A stretch of DNA of 64,000 nucleotides from Listeria weihenstephanensis (lineage in GTDB: Bacteria > Bacillota > Bacilli > Lactobacillales > Listeriaceae), in contig NZ_CP011102.1 of NCBI RefSeq assembly GCF_003534205.1, positions 3,298,036 through 3,362,035 on the forward strand. Direction: 5' to 3'. Shown here piece by piece: positions 43,730-53,528 of this stretch; position 1 is the stretch's first letter; each line of letters opens with the position of its first letter. The position numbers were made by a program, and so were the translations under genes. The notes beneath the pieces were generated by a model. That model was not told where the DNA came from, searched no databases, and saw only the letters and a program-made list of their open reading frames with translations.

Positions 43730-45178
43730 TTATTTTATCCGCGAAAATGATTTTAGTATTAGCACCATTTTTCTCCATATTTTTTTAACAGTTTGACGAT
43801 AAATCCATGAAAACAAAATCAATAAGAATACGCCTATAAGAAAAGTGTAGATCTCATTCTCACTAAAAGTGGCATAAAAAGCATATCCTACTAATAAAGT
43901 AATACACGTATATAATTGATACAACTTGTAACCTACTTTAAAGTATTTAGATGCTAAATAAGTTCGTAATGAAAAGAAGAGTATATAGGCAAAACCGGTG
44001 GATATTGCTGCTCCCACTGCGCCAAGATGTGGAACGAGTAGTACGTTGCCAATAACTCCAAACAAACATACAATACCTACAACAAGGATGTGTAACTTCG
44101 TTTTTTTATAGAAATTAATACCTACAACCGTGACCTCTGATATCGTATACATCACTGGAACAAATATCAAAAATGGCATAATTTGCGCCGCTCCACCATA
44201 TTCTGCTCCCAACAGATGCACAATGGTACCTTTAAACATTAGAACAAGAACCGCGATAATTAACATCGCAAAACTTACAATAACTTGCATTTCTCTAAAA
44301 AAGCGTTTATCGTTTGGATTCTTTTTAAACTTTTCATAACTTAGAGGAACCCAAAAGGCTGTGAAATTAAGTTGCAGTGTATTTAGAATCGTTATAATTT
44401 TAAAGGCTGCAGAATATAATCCAATTTCGGTAAAGTCAGCCCATTGCTTGATGGCTATCCGGTCTATCGATTCGAATAACATAGACATTAATAGGGTTAT
44501 CATCAAAGGAGCGCCGTATTTAAGAATCGCCGACGAATTATTTTTGATTTTGGTTGTTCCTTTCTTGAAGAAATTCCAAAAATCACGCTCTATCACAATC
44601 ACAATAATAGAAACGACCGCCATACTGAAGATGTAGGCATAGATGATCACTTCAAATTTGTTCCCTATCATAAAAGCAAACATTAAAATTCCTGCAAATT
44701 CGAGTGACTTACTTAAAACTAGTTTTAAGGAAAAAATCTTTCCTTTTTGCTGCATTCTGATGACTACAGAAGCAAAAGTACTGATTATACGGAGAAATGC
44801 AAAGAGGATTAGCAGAAGTATCAACCAGAAGCTCGTATAGGTGAATATAAAATGAGACACTTCTTTATAGAAAAACAATACGAAGATAGACAAAATCGCA
44901 AATGCAGTTAGGGAGAGCTTCAAGCAAGTTCGCAACAAGTATTTACGCTTATCCTCTTCTTCATCGTAGAAAAAACGATTAAAGCTTTGATCTGCTCCTA
45001 GTAGGGCTACAGCTCCCAATATTTCAGCAGCAAGTAAAAACATGGATACTTTACCAAATTGATCGGGAGAAATTAACCTTGTTGCAATTGGTGTACTAAT
45101 GAAACCTATAATAAGCGCTATCCAACTCCCAACAGAAATCGATAAAAACTTATTTAGTGTACTGTTATTTTTTTTCAT
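43730..45178 (-). CDS. Polysaccharide flippase (Wzx, MOP superfamily)
   Basis: 482 residues with 12-14 membrane helices and the N-terminal Wzx signature (GSWIALIIGFISTPIATRLI SPDQFG region). It exports lipid-linked repeat units of EPS 2. AGAGAGGA precedes the start. Functional equivalent of 16933 with low sequence similarity, as is usual for flippases specific to different repeat units. Confidence 0.9.
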   Translation of the reverse strand: MKKNNSTLNKFLSISVGSWIALIIGFISTPIATRLISPDQFGKVSMFLLAAEILGAVALLGADQSFNRFFYDEEEDKRKYLLRTCLKLSLTAFAILSIFVLFFYKEVSHFIFTYTSFWLILLLILFAFLRIISTFASVVIRMQQKGKIFSLKLVLSKSLEFAGILMFAFMIGNKFEVIIYAYIFSMAVVSIIVIVIERDFWNFFKKGTTKIKNNSSAILKYGAPLMITLLMSMLFESIDRIAIKQWADFTEIGLYSAAFKIITILNTLQLNFTAFWVPLSYEKFKKNPNDKRFFREMQVIVSFAMLIIAVLVLMFKGTIVHLLGAEYGGAAQIMPFLIFVPVMYTISEVTVVGINFYKKTKLHILVVGIVCLFGVIGNVLLVPHLGAVGAAISTGFAYILFFSLRTYLASKYFKVGYKLYQLYTCITLLVGYAFYATFSENEIYTFLIGVFLLILFSWIYRQTVKKIWRKMVLILKSFSRIK

Positions 45179-45257
45179 ATCCTAGTGTTCCTCTCTGTAA
45201 TAACCTTCGCTAACCTGATGCCTTTTTAAACCCATATATTATACTAGGATCATCAAA

Positions 45258-47036
45258 CTATTTCATATAGCCATTCATACTTCTCAGGAATTCCATAAAA
45301 GTAATAATTTGATCTTTTTCCATCGCATTCCCTGTTTCAAATACATCTTTACAATCATTCTTTAGTTCTTCATTTTTAATCAAGTCTACATTGTTATAAA
45401 AGGAATTCTGATAAAAATCACTTAAATCTTTATTATTTTTCACCCAATAGCCGATCGGATTCATGTGTTTTTTCGAATTCAGCTTCACGCCCATCTTAAT
45501 CTTCACTAGTTTTACAAATGCGGAAGGAATACTTGTCCAAGGAATAGACACACCCTTCACATTAATTAATTTCCGGTTTATCTTACCGCCAACTTTATCA
45601 TACACAAAATTGGCTGCTTCTGGATAATATTTATTGATCCATTTAATGTAAATTCCGTGTCCCTTTCTATACTCAAAAGGAAGGGTCAGACAAAAAGACA
45701 TGAATTCAACATCCGTATATGGAGAGATTGCCTCTGTATATTTTTGAAACGGTTTTAAACCCATAAGATTTCCTGTAAATCCTCTATTATACAGTTTAAA
45801 TACTTCCTTATCTTGTAAATGGAAGGAATTCTCTTCTGTATACTGGACTTTATTAATTAAGCGTGTAGAATTGGCCCCTGATCCGGGATGGAATGCCTGT
45901 TTCTTGCCTTTTTCATAGTAAGTTCCTAATATAGCGCCACCTAGATGTCCAGTATGAACAACTCCGAAAGAATCGAAATCGATGGAATTAGCCATACCTA
46001 GTGTGGGCGTGATACTACAACTTTGACATCTACCGCCAGACATTTGTATCGCTTCTTCAAAATACTTGTATAGATATAAACCGTTATCCAATGATTTAAA
46101 GATCCACTCGGTTTTCAGTTTATTGGCTATTTGTTTAGGAATAGTCTCATCCATATAATCCGTTTGCGAAAACGTATAGTTTAACATATTCGTGTAACCC
46201 ATATCGTGTGCAACCCATGTAGTCATTCTAGAATCAAGTCCACCGCTCAATGCGACTAAATGTTTATATCCATATTCCATATCTTTTTCAAACGATCGTC
46301 TCACGGCATTCCTAAAAAGTGTATCGATCTTAGCCATAGCTTCTTCTTCCGTAATATCAATCGTTTCGTTTGTTAGCTCAAAATAACATTTCTTTTCGAT
46401 CCCGCTCGCTGAGTATTGCAAGTAATGCCCTGGTGTTAAACGATGCACTTCTTCAAAAAGCGTGTCATTGCATAGTGTATAAGAATGCGTGATCAAACTG
46501 TATGCTGCATTTGTTTTCAGTTTAAAATTCTTTCCTGTTTGTTTATGAATAAGCTTTATCAAAATATCAAAATCTGTACCAAAATATAAAACATCTTCCT
46601 TTTCATCCAGGTAATAGAAAATTTCTTCATCACCCACATGATTGGTGTACAGATTAAACATGTGTGTTTCTTTATTTAAAAATACGCCTGAAAAGTGACC
46701 TCTAAACTCACTAAAAAAAGTTTCTGGAGCATTGTGAGCCATTTTTTGCACCAAAGAAGAAATATTGCGTTCTTTGCTTTCGTATTTTTCTATCAAATCC
46801 AGTTTATTTAAAATGACTCCTTCAATAATAAAACATGCTTCTTCAGTCTCAGAAAAAGCCTTATCTTGTTCAAATTTTTTGATGGTATTCCGGAAAAAAT
46901 AACCATATAATCCAGACGTATTGACAACCATTTTTTCTTCCATAAGATTGTCATTCTTTTCGATAATATCATATATATCAATATCGTTTTCTAGTGCTTG
47001 TTCTTTGCTTGAAATAAATCCAAAAAAACCTGGCAT
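45258..47036 (-). CDS. Asparagine-synthase-like protein without glutaminase cysteine
   Basis: 592 residues: an N-terminal class II amidotransferase-like domain (about 1-200) and a C-terminal synthetase domain with the ATP pyrophosphatase loop SGGLDSR near 255. In true AsnB the protein begins Met-Cys-Gly and Cys2 is the nucleophile; here it begins MPGFFGF, so glutamine hydrolysis should be lost. The ATG at 47036 follows AGAGG at 10 bases and beats the start at 47087. In EPS clusters such proteins may amidate uronic acids or aminate precursors (inference), which would suit the ManNAcA-type dehydrogenase in this operon. Confidence 0.85.
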   Translation of the reverse strand: MPGFFGFISSKEQALENDIDIYDIIEKNDNLMEEKMVVNTSGLYGYFFRNTIKKFEQDKAFSETEEACFIIEGVILNKLDLIEKYESKERNISSLVQKMAHNAPETFFSEFRGHFSGVFLNKETHMFNLYTNHVGDEEIFYYLDEKEDVLYFGTDFDILIKLIHKQTGKNFKLKTNAAYSLITHSYTLCNDTLFEEVHRLTPGHYLQYSASGIEKKCYFELTNETIDITEEEAMAKIDTLFRNAVRRSFEKDMEYGYKHLVALSGGLDSRMTTWVAHDMGYTNMLNYTFSQTDYMDETIPKQIANKLKTEWIFKSLDNGLYLYKYFEEAIQMSGGRCQSCSITPTLGMANSIDFDSFGVVHTGHLGGAILGTYYEKGKKQAFHPGSGANSTRLINKVQYTEENSFHLQDKEVFKLYNRGFTGNLMGLKPFQKYTEAISPYTDVEFMSFCLTLPFEYRKGHGIYIKWINKYYPEAANFVYDKVGGKINRKLINVKGVSIPWTSIPSAFVKLVKIKMGVKLNSKKHMNPIGYWVKNNKDLSDFYQNSFYNNVDLIKNEELKNDCKDVFETGNAMEKDQIITFMEFLRSMNGYMK

Positions 47037-47107
47037 ACTACATTGACCTCTTTCCTTTAGATGAGTTATTCCTTTAACTTTGATCAAAACATATCGTAAC
47101 AGTTGAC

Positions 47108-48184
47108 TTATTTTATTAAGGTGGCTAATATTCCTAACATATCTTCTTCTACCTGTACCTGATCGTAAGGACTCGCGGAATGAAAGGCATTCTTTTTTAA
47201 TGTTTGCTTTTCTTCCTCGCTGTTGGCATGAAATTCGAGTAATTTTTCGGCGATAGAATACGGGTTCCCAGCTTCTGTGAAATAACCGTTCTCTCCCTCG
47301 ACTAGATATCCTTTAATACCTGCAATTTGACTCCCGATCACGGGAATGCCGCAAGCCAAAGCTTCAATGCCGACAAGGCCTAAACTCTCGCCTTCTCTTC
47401 TACTCGGGAAAACGAACACGTCCATTTCATTGTATAGGGCAACAAGGGCTTCTTGTGGTAATAGATCGTAACAGCGTACATCTTCTTCCAGTCCCAGTTC
47501 TTGAATAAGTGCTTCTTTTTGCTTATTTTCCTTCCCATTTCCCACCATAATAAGTTGTGCTGGTCGACTAGATTGAAGTTTAAATTCGTTAAATCCACGG
47601 ATGGCATCGTCCCAGCCTTTATCCACATCAATACGCCCGACATAACCAACTTGAAACACATCACTATTTTTATCCGTTTCCTGTGGTGCAAAGAGCGTGC
47701 GGTTCACTCCGCCTGATGGTGAAATCAAGATATTCTCTGAGTGGATGTTGTAACGGTCGATAACAACTTCTTTAAAATATTGCGACGGTACAACCACATG
47801 ATTCGCTTGTTTTAAAAGTCGCACCACCCATTTTTGCAACCGCTCTTGAATTGGTGTTTCTGGAAAGACGTCACTACCATGGAGATTAACGGTAAGGTTT
47901 ATACGGCGTTTTAAATATTTACTCCCTAAAACCGGCAAAGCGCTATGTGAAGCATAATGAAGATATACTAAGTCATATTTTTTAAACAGCAATGTGAAGA
48001 AAATTTGGAAGTAAAATTGGATATATCGCCAAAGTTTTTTCCCTTTACTCACCTCTTTTTGCATCGTGATTGTATCTAAGCTACTTGCAGCCTTTTCGAG
48101 TATATCTACATGCTTTTTTACAAAAATGCCGTATGAGGGATATGCTTTTGATGGAAACATATTCGCAATAACAAGTATTTTCAT
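47108..48184 (-). CDS. Glycosyltransferase family 4
   Basis: 358 residues, GT-B fold. N-terminus MKILVIANMFPSKAYPSYG; C-terminal domain with VGYVGRIDVDKGWDDAI and the donor-binding SRREGESLGLVGIEALACG. Acts in EPS 2 unit assembly; sugar unknown. A decayed relative lies at 42188. Confidence 0.92.
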   Translation of the reverse strand: MKILVIANMFPSKAYPSYGIFVKKHVDILEKAASSLDTITMQKEVSKGKKLWRYIQFYFQIFFTLLFKKYDLVYLHYASHSALPVLGSKYLKRRINLTVNLHGSDVFPETPIQERLQKWVVRLLKQANHVVVPSQYFKEVVIDRYNIHSENILISPSGGVNRTLFAPQETDKNSDVFQVGYVGRIDVDKGWDDAIRGFNEFKLQSSRPAQLIMVGNGKENKQKEALIQELGLEEDVRCYDLLPQEALVALYNEMDVFVFPSRREGESLGLVGIEALACGIPVIGSQIAGIKGYLVEGENGYFTEAGNPYSIAEKLLEFHANSEEEKQTLKKNAFHSASPYDQVQVEEDMLGILATLIK

Positions 48185-48235
48185 CCTTTCATTCCTTTCT
48201 TCTGAGAAGCAAATTTCGTACCATCTTATTTATTC

Positions 48236-48748
48236 TTACCTCTCTTGTTTAATCACTCTAGCTGGCACACCGCCAATGACACTATATGGTGGGTATTTTT
48301 TGGCTGGGACAACCGCTCCTGCAGCAACGACACACCCATCTGGTATCTCGGCTCCTGCTAAAATGGTGACACGTGTACCGATCCAAACGTCATGACCAAT
48401 GAAAACAGGTTTTTTCGTTGTACCGCTATCTAGTATCTTTTCTTTCCCATTCACACAATGCGTGTCGGTTAAGATTACAACATCTGGCGCCATCAAGACA
48501 TCATCACCTATATGAACAGTTGCCGTCGCGATAATCCGCGCGTTGTCACCAATAGACGAACGTTTCCCAATGTGAATATTTTTAGGATGGCGCAGTTTCA
48601 GTTTTGGTCGTAAATTACTGTTTTTCGCACAACTTCCAAAGAAAGACTGTGCTAGCTGATTCTTCATGTGACGGATCCAGCGACCTAAAGCGAGTCGATT
48701 CGGCATCGGCAAAAAATTAAGTACTGAGAATGTGAGTTTAGCCAACAT
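48236..48748 (-). CDS. Left-handed beta-helix acyltransferase (WcaF/LacA-like)
   Basis: 170 residues with hexapeptide repeats from about 60 to 160 (IGKRSSIGDNARI, IGHDVWIGTRVTI) and the acceptor histidine in LTDTHCVN. Such enzymes O- or N-acetylate sugars with acetyl-CoA. EPS locus 1 has no equivalent, so EPS 2 is probably acetylated (inference). It is one base from the WecG/TagA gene. Confidence 0.9.
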   Translation of the reverse strand: MLAKLTFSVLNFLPMPNRLALGRWIRHMKNQLAQSFFGSCAKNSNLRPKLKLRHPKNIHIGKRSSIGDNARIIATATVHIGDDVLMAPDVVILTDTHCVNGKEKILDSGTTKKPVFIGHDVWIGTRVTILAGAEIPDGCVVAAGAVVPAKKYPPYSVIGGVPARVIKQER

Positions 48749-48749
48749 T

Positions 48750-49484
48750 TTATTTACGCCTTCTTTCTTTCATGACTTTCCATACAAAGCTTAGATTGCC
48801 GACAAAATAGCGCTTAAACATCCGCCTAGGTTCTTGTATAAACCGATAAAACCATTCTAGTCCAACCTTCTGCATCCACCGTGGTGCACGTTTTGTTACA
48901 CCAGCAATGATATCAAAGCTACCGCCAACGCCCATCACAAAGGGGACGCCCATCGTTTCCTTATACATATGAATCCATTGTTCTTTCTTAGGGCTAGAAA
49001 AAGCGACAAAGACAATATCTGCTTTCGATTTTTTGATATCTAGCGCAATCTCTTCTGATTCAGTATCATCAAAATATCCATTCCGATACCCAGCAATCTT
49101 CAGATTCGGATATGTCTCTTGGTGCAAGCGGACGACCTCTTGTACAACGTCCTCCTTCGCGCCAAAGTAATATACACGATATCCTTTTTCAGCACTTTTT
49201 TTAACTAAATTTTCAAATAAATCAATACCAGTGACTCTTTCCTCTATTTCATGACCGAGGAACTTCATGGCCCATACAATCGACTGCCCATCCGCATTAA
49301 TAAGCGGCGAGTCATTCACAATGTTTGCAAGTTCCTCGTTCTCTGCCATTAAATTGATTTTACTCGCATTAATCACCACATGCTGCACTGGTTTTCCAAT
49401 CTGAATAATGTTTTCTACTTGATCCACCGTTTCCTGCATCGTAAGCGAATCAACATAACTACCTAACAAAAAAGTACGTGTCAT
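48750..49484 (-). CDS. WecG/TagA/CpsF-family glycosyltransferase (GT26)
   Basis: 244 residues with the same family motifs as the 20804 protein (NASKINLM, INADGQSI, VFVAFSSPKKE, GVGGSFDIIAG). The ATG at 49484 aligns with the paralogue; a GTG at 49496 close behind AGGAG is the alternative. Likely adds ManNAc or ManNAcA as second sugar. Confidence 0.92.
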   Translation of the reverse strand: MTRTFLLGSYVDSLTMQETVDQVENIIQIGKPVQHVVINASKINLMAENEELANIVNDSPLINADGQSIVWAMKFLGHEIEERVTGIDLFENLVKKSAEKGYRVYYFGAKEDVVQEVVRLHQETYPNLKIAGYRNGYFDDTESEEIALDIKKSKADIVFVAFSSPKKEQWIHMYKETMGVPFVMGVGGSFDIIAGVTKRAPRWMQKVGLEWFYRFIQEPRRMFKRYFVGNLSFVWKVMKERRRK

Positions 49485-49508
49485 CCTATCTTTCACTTCT
49501 CCTCTGAC

Positions 49509-50159
49509 TTAATAGGCGCTATTCGGGACAAAAATCACCCGCACCGTTCTGAGTAATATCTGCATATCTAATAAAAAACTAACTTTTTGAATATACTCTA
49601 AATCTAAATTGACCATTTCTGCAAAACTTACATCGTTTCGGCCACTTACTTGCCATAAACCTGTACAGCCTGGCGTGATGGTTAGTCTTCTAAGGTCACG
49701 TACAGAATATTCAGCGACTTCACGCTCTAGCGGTGGTCGTGGTCCAACAAGTGACATATCGCCTTTTAGTACATTCACAAGTTGTGGCAATTCATCGATA
49801 CTTGTCTTTCTTAAAAAACGTCCTAATTTCGTAATGCGTGGATCATCTTTCATCTTAAACATCGCGCCTTCTACCTCATTGAACTGAAGTAGCTCCGCAA
49901 GTTTTGCCTCTGCATTCGGAATCATCGTCCGGAACTTATACATCATGAACCGCGTCCCATCTTTCCCGATCCGTTCTTGTTTGAAAAAGACAGGAGCGCT
50001 AAAATCACTGAACTTAATGATGCAAGCTAATACAATAAACAGAGGGGATAAAAGAAGTAAGCCAATGCTTGCGCCTAAGACATCTATACCTCGTTTTACA
50101 ATTGGGTAAAGTTTAGTAGCTTTTTTAGTGGACTCAGCCACGGTTTTCATGGATTCCAT
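49509..50159 (-). CDS. Undecaprenyl-phosphate sugar phosphotransferase (priming enzyme)
   Basis: 216 residues: membrane segment at about 22-44 and catalytic domain (KFRTM, SIDELPQ, LVGPRPP). The ATG at 50159 has AAGGAG 6 bases upstream; a longer reading from 50198 would overlap the kinase gene and has no site. Paralogue of 21595, the priming enzyme of EPS 1. Confidence 0.94.
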   Translation of the reverse strand: MESMKTVAESTKKATKLYPIVKRGIDVLGASIGLLLLSPLFIVLACIIKFSDFSAPVFFKQERIGKDGTRFMMYKFRTMIPNAEAKLAELLQFNEVEGAMFKMKDDPRITKLGRFLRKTSIDELPQLVNVLKGDMSLVGPRPPLEREVAEYSVRDLRRLTITPGCTGLWQVSGRNDVSFAEMVNLDLEYIQKVSFLLDMQILLRTVRVIFVPNSAY

Positions 50160-50169
50160 TGTAGTCTCC

Positions 50170-50847
50170 TTATTGATAGTAATAATAGTTGTTTGCATTG
50201 TTTTTCACACGATTTAAAACCGTACCGATAATTGAAACATGTGTTTTTTGAAGTTGCTGGACGGCTACTTTTGCACTTTCTTTGAGCGTTTTATCACTGC
50301 GAAGTACAACAATTGCACCTTCTACATAGGGGGTTAATACAAGGGCATCAGATGAAGCTAAAATAGGTGGGGTATCAATAATAATTTGATCAAATTGTTC
50401 GGTAAACTGCTTAATTAAACGTTCCATTTTCTTAGAAGCAAGTAATTCATTCGGATTCGGTACCATCGTTCCACTTGTTAAAATCATTAAATTCTCGATT
50501 TCTGTTGGGTGGTATAGATCTCCAAAATCTGCTCCGTTATTTGTGAGCATATCAGATAGCCCAATATTATAAGGAATTCCAAATGTCCGATGACTAGTTG
50601 GCTTACGCATGTCTGCATCAATTAGTAATGTTTTACTACCCTGCCTGGCATAACAAACTGCTAGATTCGCCGACACTGTCGATTTACCGCTTTCTGGTTC
50701 TGGTGATGTAACTAAAATGGATCGGTACTCCTTATCGACGGACGAAAAATGGATACTCGCTCGGAGGGTTTTGAATTGTTCCGCGATTGGGGAACTTGGA
50801 TTCGTTGCCGTAATTAGTTTTCTCTTCATCGTCTGTTGTTTACTCAC
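50170..50847 (-). CDS. Bacterial tyrosine kinase (CapB/YwqD-type)
   Basis: 225 residues with Walker A (SPEPESGKST), A' (LLIDADMRKP) and B (IIIDTPP), ending in a tyrosine run (NNYYYYQ). GTG start with AAAGGA upstream. It follows the Wzz gene by 6 bases, as in locus 1. Confidence 0.93.
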   Translation of the reverse strand: MSKQQTMKRKLITATNPSSPIAEQFKTLRASIHFSSVDKEYRSILVTSPEPESGKSTVSANLAVCYARQGSKTLLIDADMRKPTSHRTFGIPYNIGLSDMLTNNGADFGDLYHPTEIENLMILTSGTMVPNPNELLASKKMERLIKQFTEQFDQIIIDTPPILASSDALVLTPYVEGAIVVLRSDKTLKESAKVAVQQLQKTHVSIIGTVLNRVKNNANNYYYYQ

Positions 50848-50853
50848 TTAACA

Positions 50854-51582
50854 TTATCCTTTCCGATTCTTACGTTTTCTTCCTAGTACCTTCTCAACTA
50901 AGTCACCATCTTTTATTTCACTAATCATCGATAGTACGGGAAGGCCGAGCGTTTCTTCCACATCTTCTGCTGTTTTAATGGAGCGGTCAAATAGATCACG
51001 AAGGAACGTTATAACCACGCCCAAAATCAACCCTGACAAGATCGCAACAGTAATCATTAACGTTTTATGCGGTTTTACTGGGACGGCATCCGCGTCCATT
51101 GTTGCCTCAGATAACGTATAAATATTGTCTATTTTCATTATTTTAGGAACATCTTTACTCAATATAGAGACCGTTTCGTTGGCAATTTTTACAGCATCTG
51201 CGGCATCCGCGCTTTCGACATTAATTTTGATGACTTGTGAATCCGAGGTGCTGTTTACTTTAATCATTTCTTCAAGCTCTTTCGTGGTATATGCATCATC
51301 CATTTTCTCTGATACTTGTGCTAAAATCCGCGGACTCATGATGATAGATGTGTATGTGTTGATCAGCTGCAAATTAGCCTCTACATCTTGTGACTGGACG
51401 ATCGTATTCTGGGGTACAGACTGGTTGATTAAAACTTGTGTTTCGCTTTGGTAGATGGGGGTGGAGAAGAAATACAGATAACCGCTCATCAACAAGGCGC
51501 ACACACATGTACTCATGAAAATGATCCATTTATTCTTTTTCAAAAGATCCCATATTTGCTTTACATTTAAACTATCTTCCAT
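50854..51582 (-). CDS. Wzz/CapA-type chain-length regulator and kinase activator
   Basis: 242 residues: membrane helices near 17-38 and 173-195 flank an extracellular domain; the second helix follows a proline-containing VPVKPHKTLM motif. The cytoplasmic C-terminus should activate the kinase encoded next. Paralogue of 19043. Confidence 0.93.
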   Translation of the reverse strand: MEDSLNVKQIWDLLKKNKWIIFMSTCVCALLMSGYLYFFSTPIYQSETQVLINQSVPQNTIVQSQDVEANLQLINTYTSIIMSPRILAQVSEKMDDAYTTKELEEMIKVNSTSDSQVIKINVESADAADAVKIANETVSILSKDVPKIMKIDNIYTLSEATMDADAVPVKPHKTLMITVAILSGLILGVVITFLRDLFDRSIKTAEDVEETLGLPVLSMISEIKDGDLVEKVLGRKRKNRKG

Positions 51583-51596
51583 TGTTTCCTCCTGGC

Positions 51597-52883
51597 CTAT
51601 TCCGCTATTGGAACTAACTTTTTACTGCTTTTGCGCATATCATATAAGTTTCCCATATTGTAAATCGCCACTTTTTCTAACTCCGGAATAACATTTTTTG
51701 TATCGAAAATATATTGCTGTTTCATACTCTCAAATTGAGTTGCTGTCACTGTTTTGAACTCACTATGATCCGTTAAAACACATACTAAATCTGCGTTTTC
51801 TACTGCTTTCTCAAAATCAGGCTCAATCCAAGGTGCTTTTACATGCGGATCAAAGATGGATAATTCAAAATCTGTTTCTTTTTCTAGGAGTTGTATAATT
51901 TCAAGCGCTGGGCTTTCACGGATATCATCCACATCACCTTTATAGGTCGTGCCGAAAACCGTTACTTTTTTGCCATCGATATTTGCCATCAAGGTTTTTA
52001 CTTTTTCTACAATAAAGTCTGGCATCGTGCTGTTAATCGCGCGGGCTTGTTGAATCAGCGGTGTATTTTCTGGAGTCGCTGCGACAATAAAGTATGGATC
52101 CACTGCTAAGCAATGACCACCGACACCAGGGCCGGGAGAGTGTAAGTTCACTCGCGGATGTTTGTTCGCCATCTCGATGACTTCTAATGCGTTGATACCC
52201 AGCGTATCGCCAATTTTCGCAAGTTCGTTCGCAAGGGCAATATTAACATCGCGGTACGTATTTTCCATCAGCTTCGACAGTTCCGCTGCACCAGCAGTTG
52301 CTTCGATGAGTTCGCCTTGAACAAACACGCCATACACCTGTTTTCCTGCTTCAATACAGGCGGGTGTAAGTCCACCAATAATCCGGTTATTATACACTAA
52401 TTCATGAATAATTTTCCCAGGTAGCACACGCTCGGGACAATGGACTAAAAAGATATCTTGCCCAACAACAAATCCTGCTTCTTCCAACATCGGCTTCACC
52501 ACATCTTCTGTCGTGCGTGGTGCGATGGTAGACTCTAATATGATGACATTTCCTTTTTCTAAATAAGGAATCGTTTTGCTGACCGCGTCGACAACATGTG
52601 TTAAATCACACGATAGATAGGCATCCGCCTTATTCGGCGTTGGCACAGCAATAATGAAAACATCCGATTCCTCTAGATTTAACTGTGCTTTAAAATTCCC
52701 AGATAATAAGGCTTTCGTTAGCTCTGTCTGAAGTCCTGGTTCCTCAATGTGAATTTTTCCTGCGTTAAGCATATTTACCGCATCTTCTTTCAGATCGATA
52801 CCTATCACATTTTGACCATGATTAGCAAACATGATAGCCGTTGGTAAACCGATATAGCCTAACCCAATAACTGCGATTTTCAC
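51597..52883 (-). CDS. UDP-sugar 6-dehydrogenase (UDP-ManNAc dehydrogenase-like)
   Basis: 428 residues: Rossmann motif GLGYIGLPT at the N-terminus and catalytic cysteine in GVGGHCLAVDPYF. Close paralogue of 22261 with very similar core segments (LSKLMENTYRDVNIALANEL in both). Both loci thus probably use the same uronic acid precursor. Confidence 0.94.
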   Translation of the reverse strand: MKIAVIGLGYIGLPTAIMFANHGQNVIGIDLKEDAVNMLNAGKIHIEEPGLQTELTKALLSGNFKAQLNLEESDVFIIAVPTPNKADAYLSCDLTHVVDAVSKTIPYLEKGNVIILESTIAPRTTEDVVKPMLEEAGFVVGQDIFLVHCPERVLPGKIIHELVYNNRIIGGLTPACIEAGKQVYGVFVQGELIEATAGAAELSKLMENTYRDVNIALANELAKIGDTLGINALEVIEMANKHPRVNLHSPGPGVGGHCLAVDPYFIVAATPENTPLIQQARAINSTMPDFIVEKVKTLMANIDGKKVTVFGTTYKGDVDDIRESPALEIIQLLEKETDFELSIFDPHVKAPWIEPDFEKAVENADLVCVLTDHSEFKTVTATQFESMKQQYIFDTKNVIPELEKVAIYNMGNLYDMRKSSKKLVPIAE

Positions 52884-52911
52884 AGAATCATCTCCTCATA
52901 GATTTTAAAAT

Positions 52912-53409
52912 TTACTTATTGTTTGGAATCGAAATTTTCCATGTTGCGAGTACTTTTGGTTTTTCTTTTCCGAATGTTACTGGTTGATACGAAAACTCAC
53001 CAGATTTTACGTCTTTCGGCAATTCAAAATTGATGGCTCCGCTCACTGTTTTGTCAGCTGCGATTTCTGTTCCGATATTGTTGGCATCTGCTTTCACTTG
53101 GTACGTTTTATCGCCGGATTTGAAAATAAAGTCATTGCCGCCGACACCGTATTTGCTATCGGTCTCATTTTTAAAACTCATGGTTATTTGCACAATATTT
53201 TTGTCGCCTTTGCCGTTCTCCGTTGTTTCAATACCTTTGATTTGCATCTCTATATTGTTCACTGTTTTAGCTGGATACGTTTTTTCTTTTTCTGATTTTG
53301 CTTCTTGTGTTGTTTTTGGTGTTTCCTCTTTAGTTGGTGTCGCCGAACAAGCAACTAGTGATAAGGCACAAGCGCCTGACATCGCGATTAACATAACTTT
53401 TTTCAGCAT
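52912..53409 (-). CDS. DUF4352-like lipoprotein heading EPS locus 2
   Basis: 165 residues with lipobox LVAC near 18-21, a charged linker and an immunoglobulin-like domain. Same position and size as the 23559 lipoprotein, with moderate similarity. Function unknown. Confidence 0.88.
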   Translation of the reverse strand: MLKKVMLIAMSGACALSLVACSATPTKEETPKTTQEAKSEKEKTYPAKTVNNIEMQIKGIETTENGKGDKNIVQITMSFKNETDSKYGVGGNDFIFKSGDKTYQVKADANNIGTEIAADKTVSGAINFELPKDVKSGEFSYQPVTFGKEKPKVLATWKISIPNNK

Positions 53410-53469
53410 ATGATTCTCCTCTATGTTCTCTTATTTTTATATAAAACTGCTATTTTTTTCAAAGTTAAT

Positions 53470-53512
53470 TTTTAAAATGTGTGATGACTAAAGCAAGTTT
53501 AGTCATCACACC
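53470..53512 (-). terminator. Intrinsic terminator after the 1687-residue repeat protein
   Basis: A perfect 13-bp stem (53480-53492 with 53498-53510) is followed on the minus strand by a T-rich tract. The EPS operon starts just downstream, so it either has its own promoter in the 60 AT-rich bases that follow or relies on read-through. Confidence 0.9.
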
Positions 53513-53528
53513 GAGTTGTATCTAAATT

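Noticed and set aside
53410-53460. Counterpart of the TTTATGAAC direct repeat before EPS operon 2
   Set aside because: Looked for and not found; the short gap holds only AT-rich sequence after the terminator.
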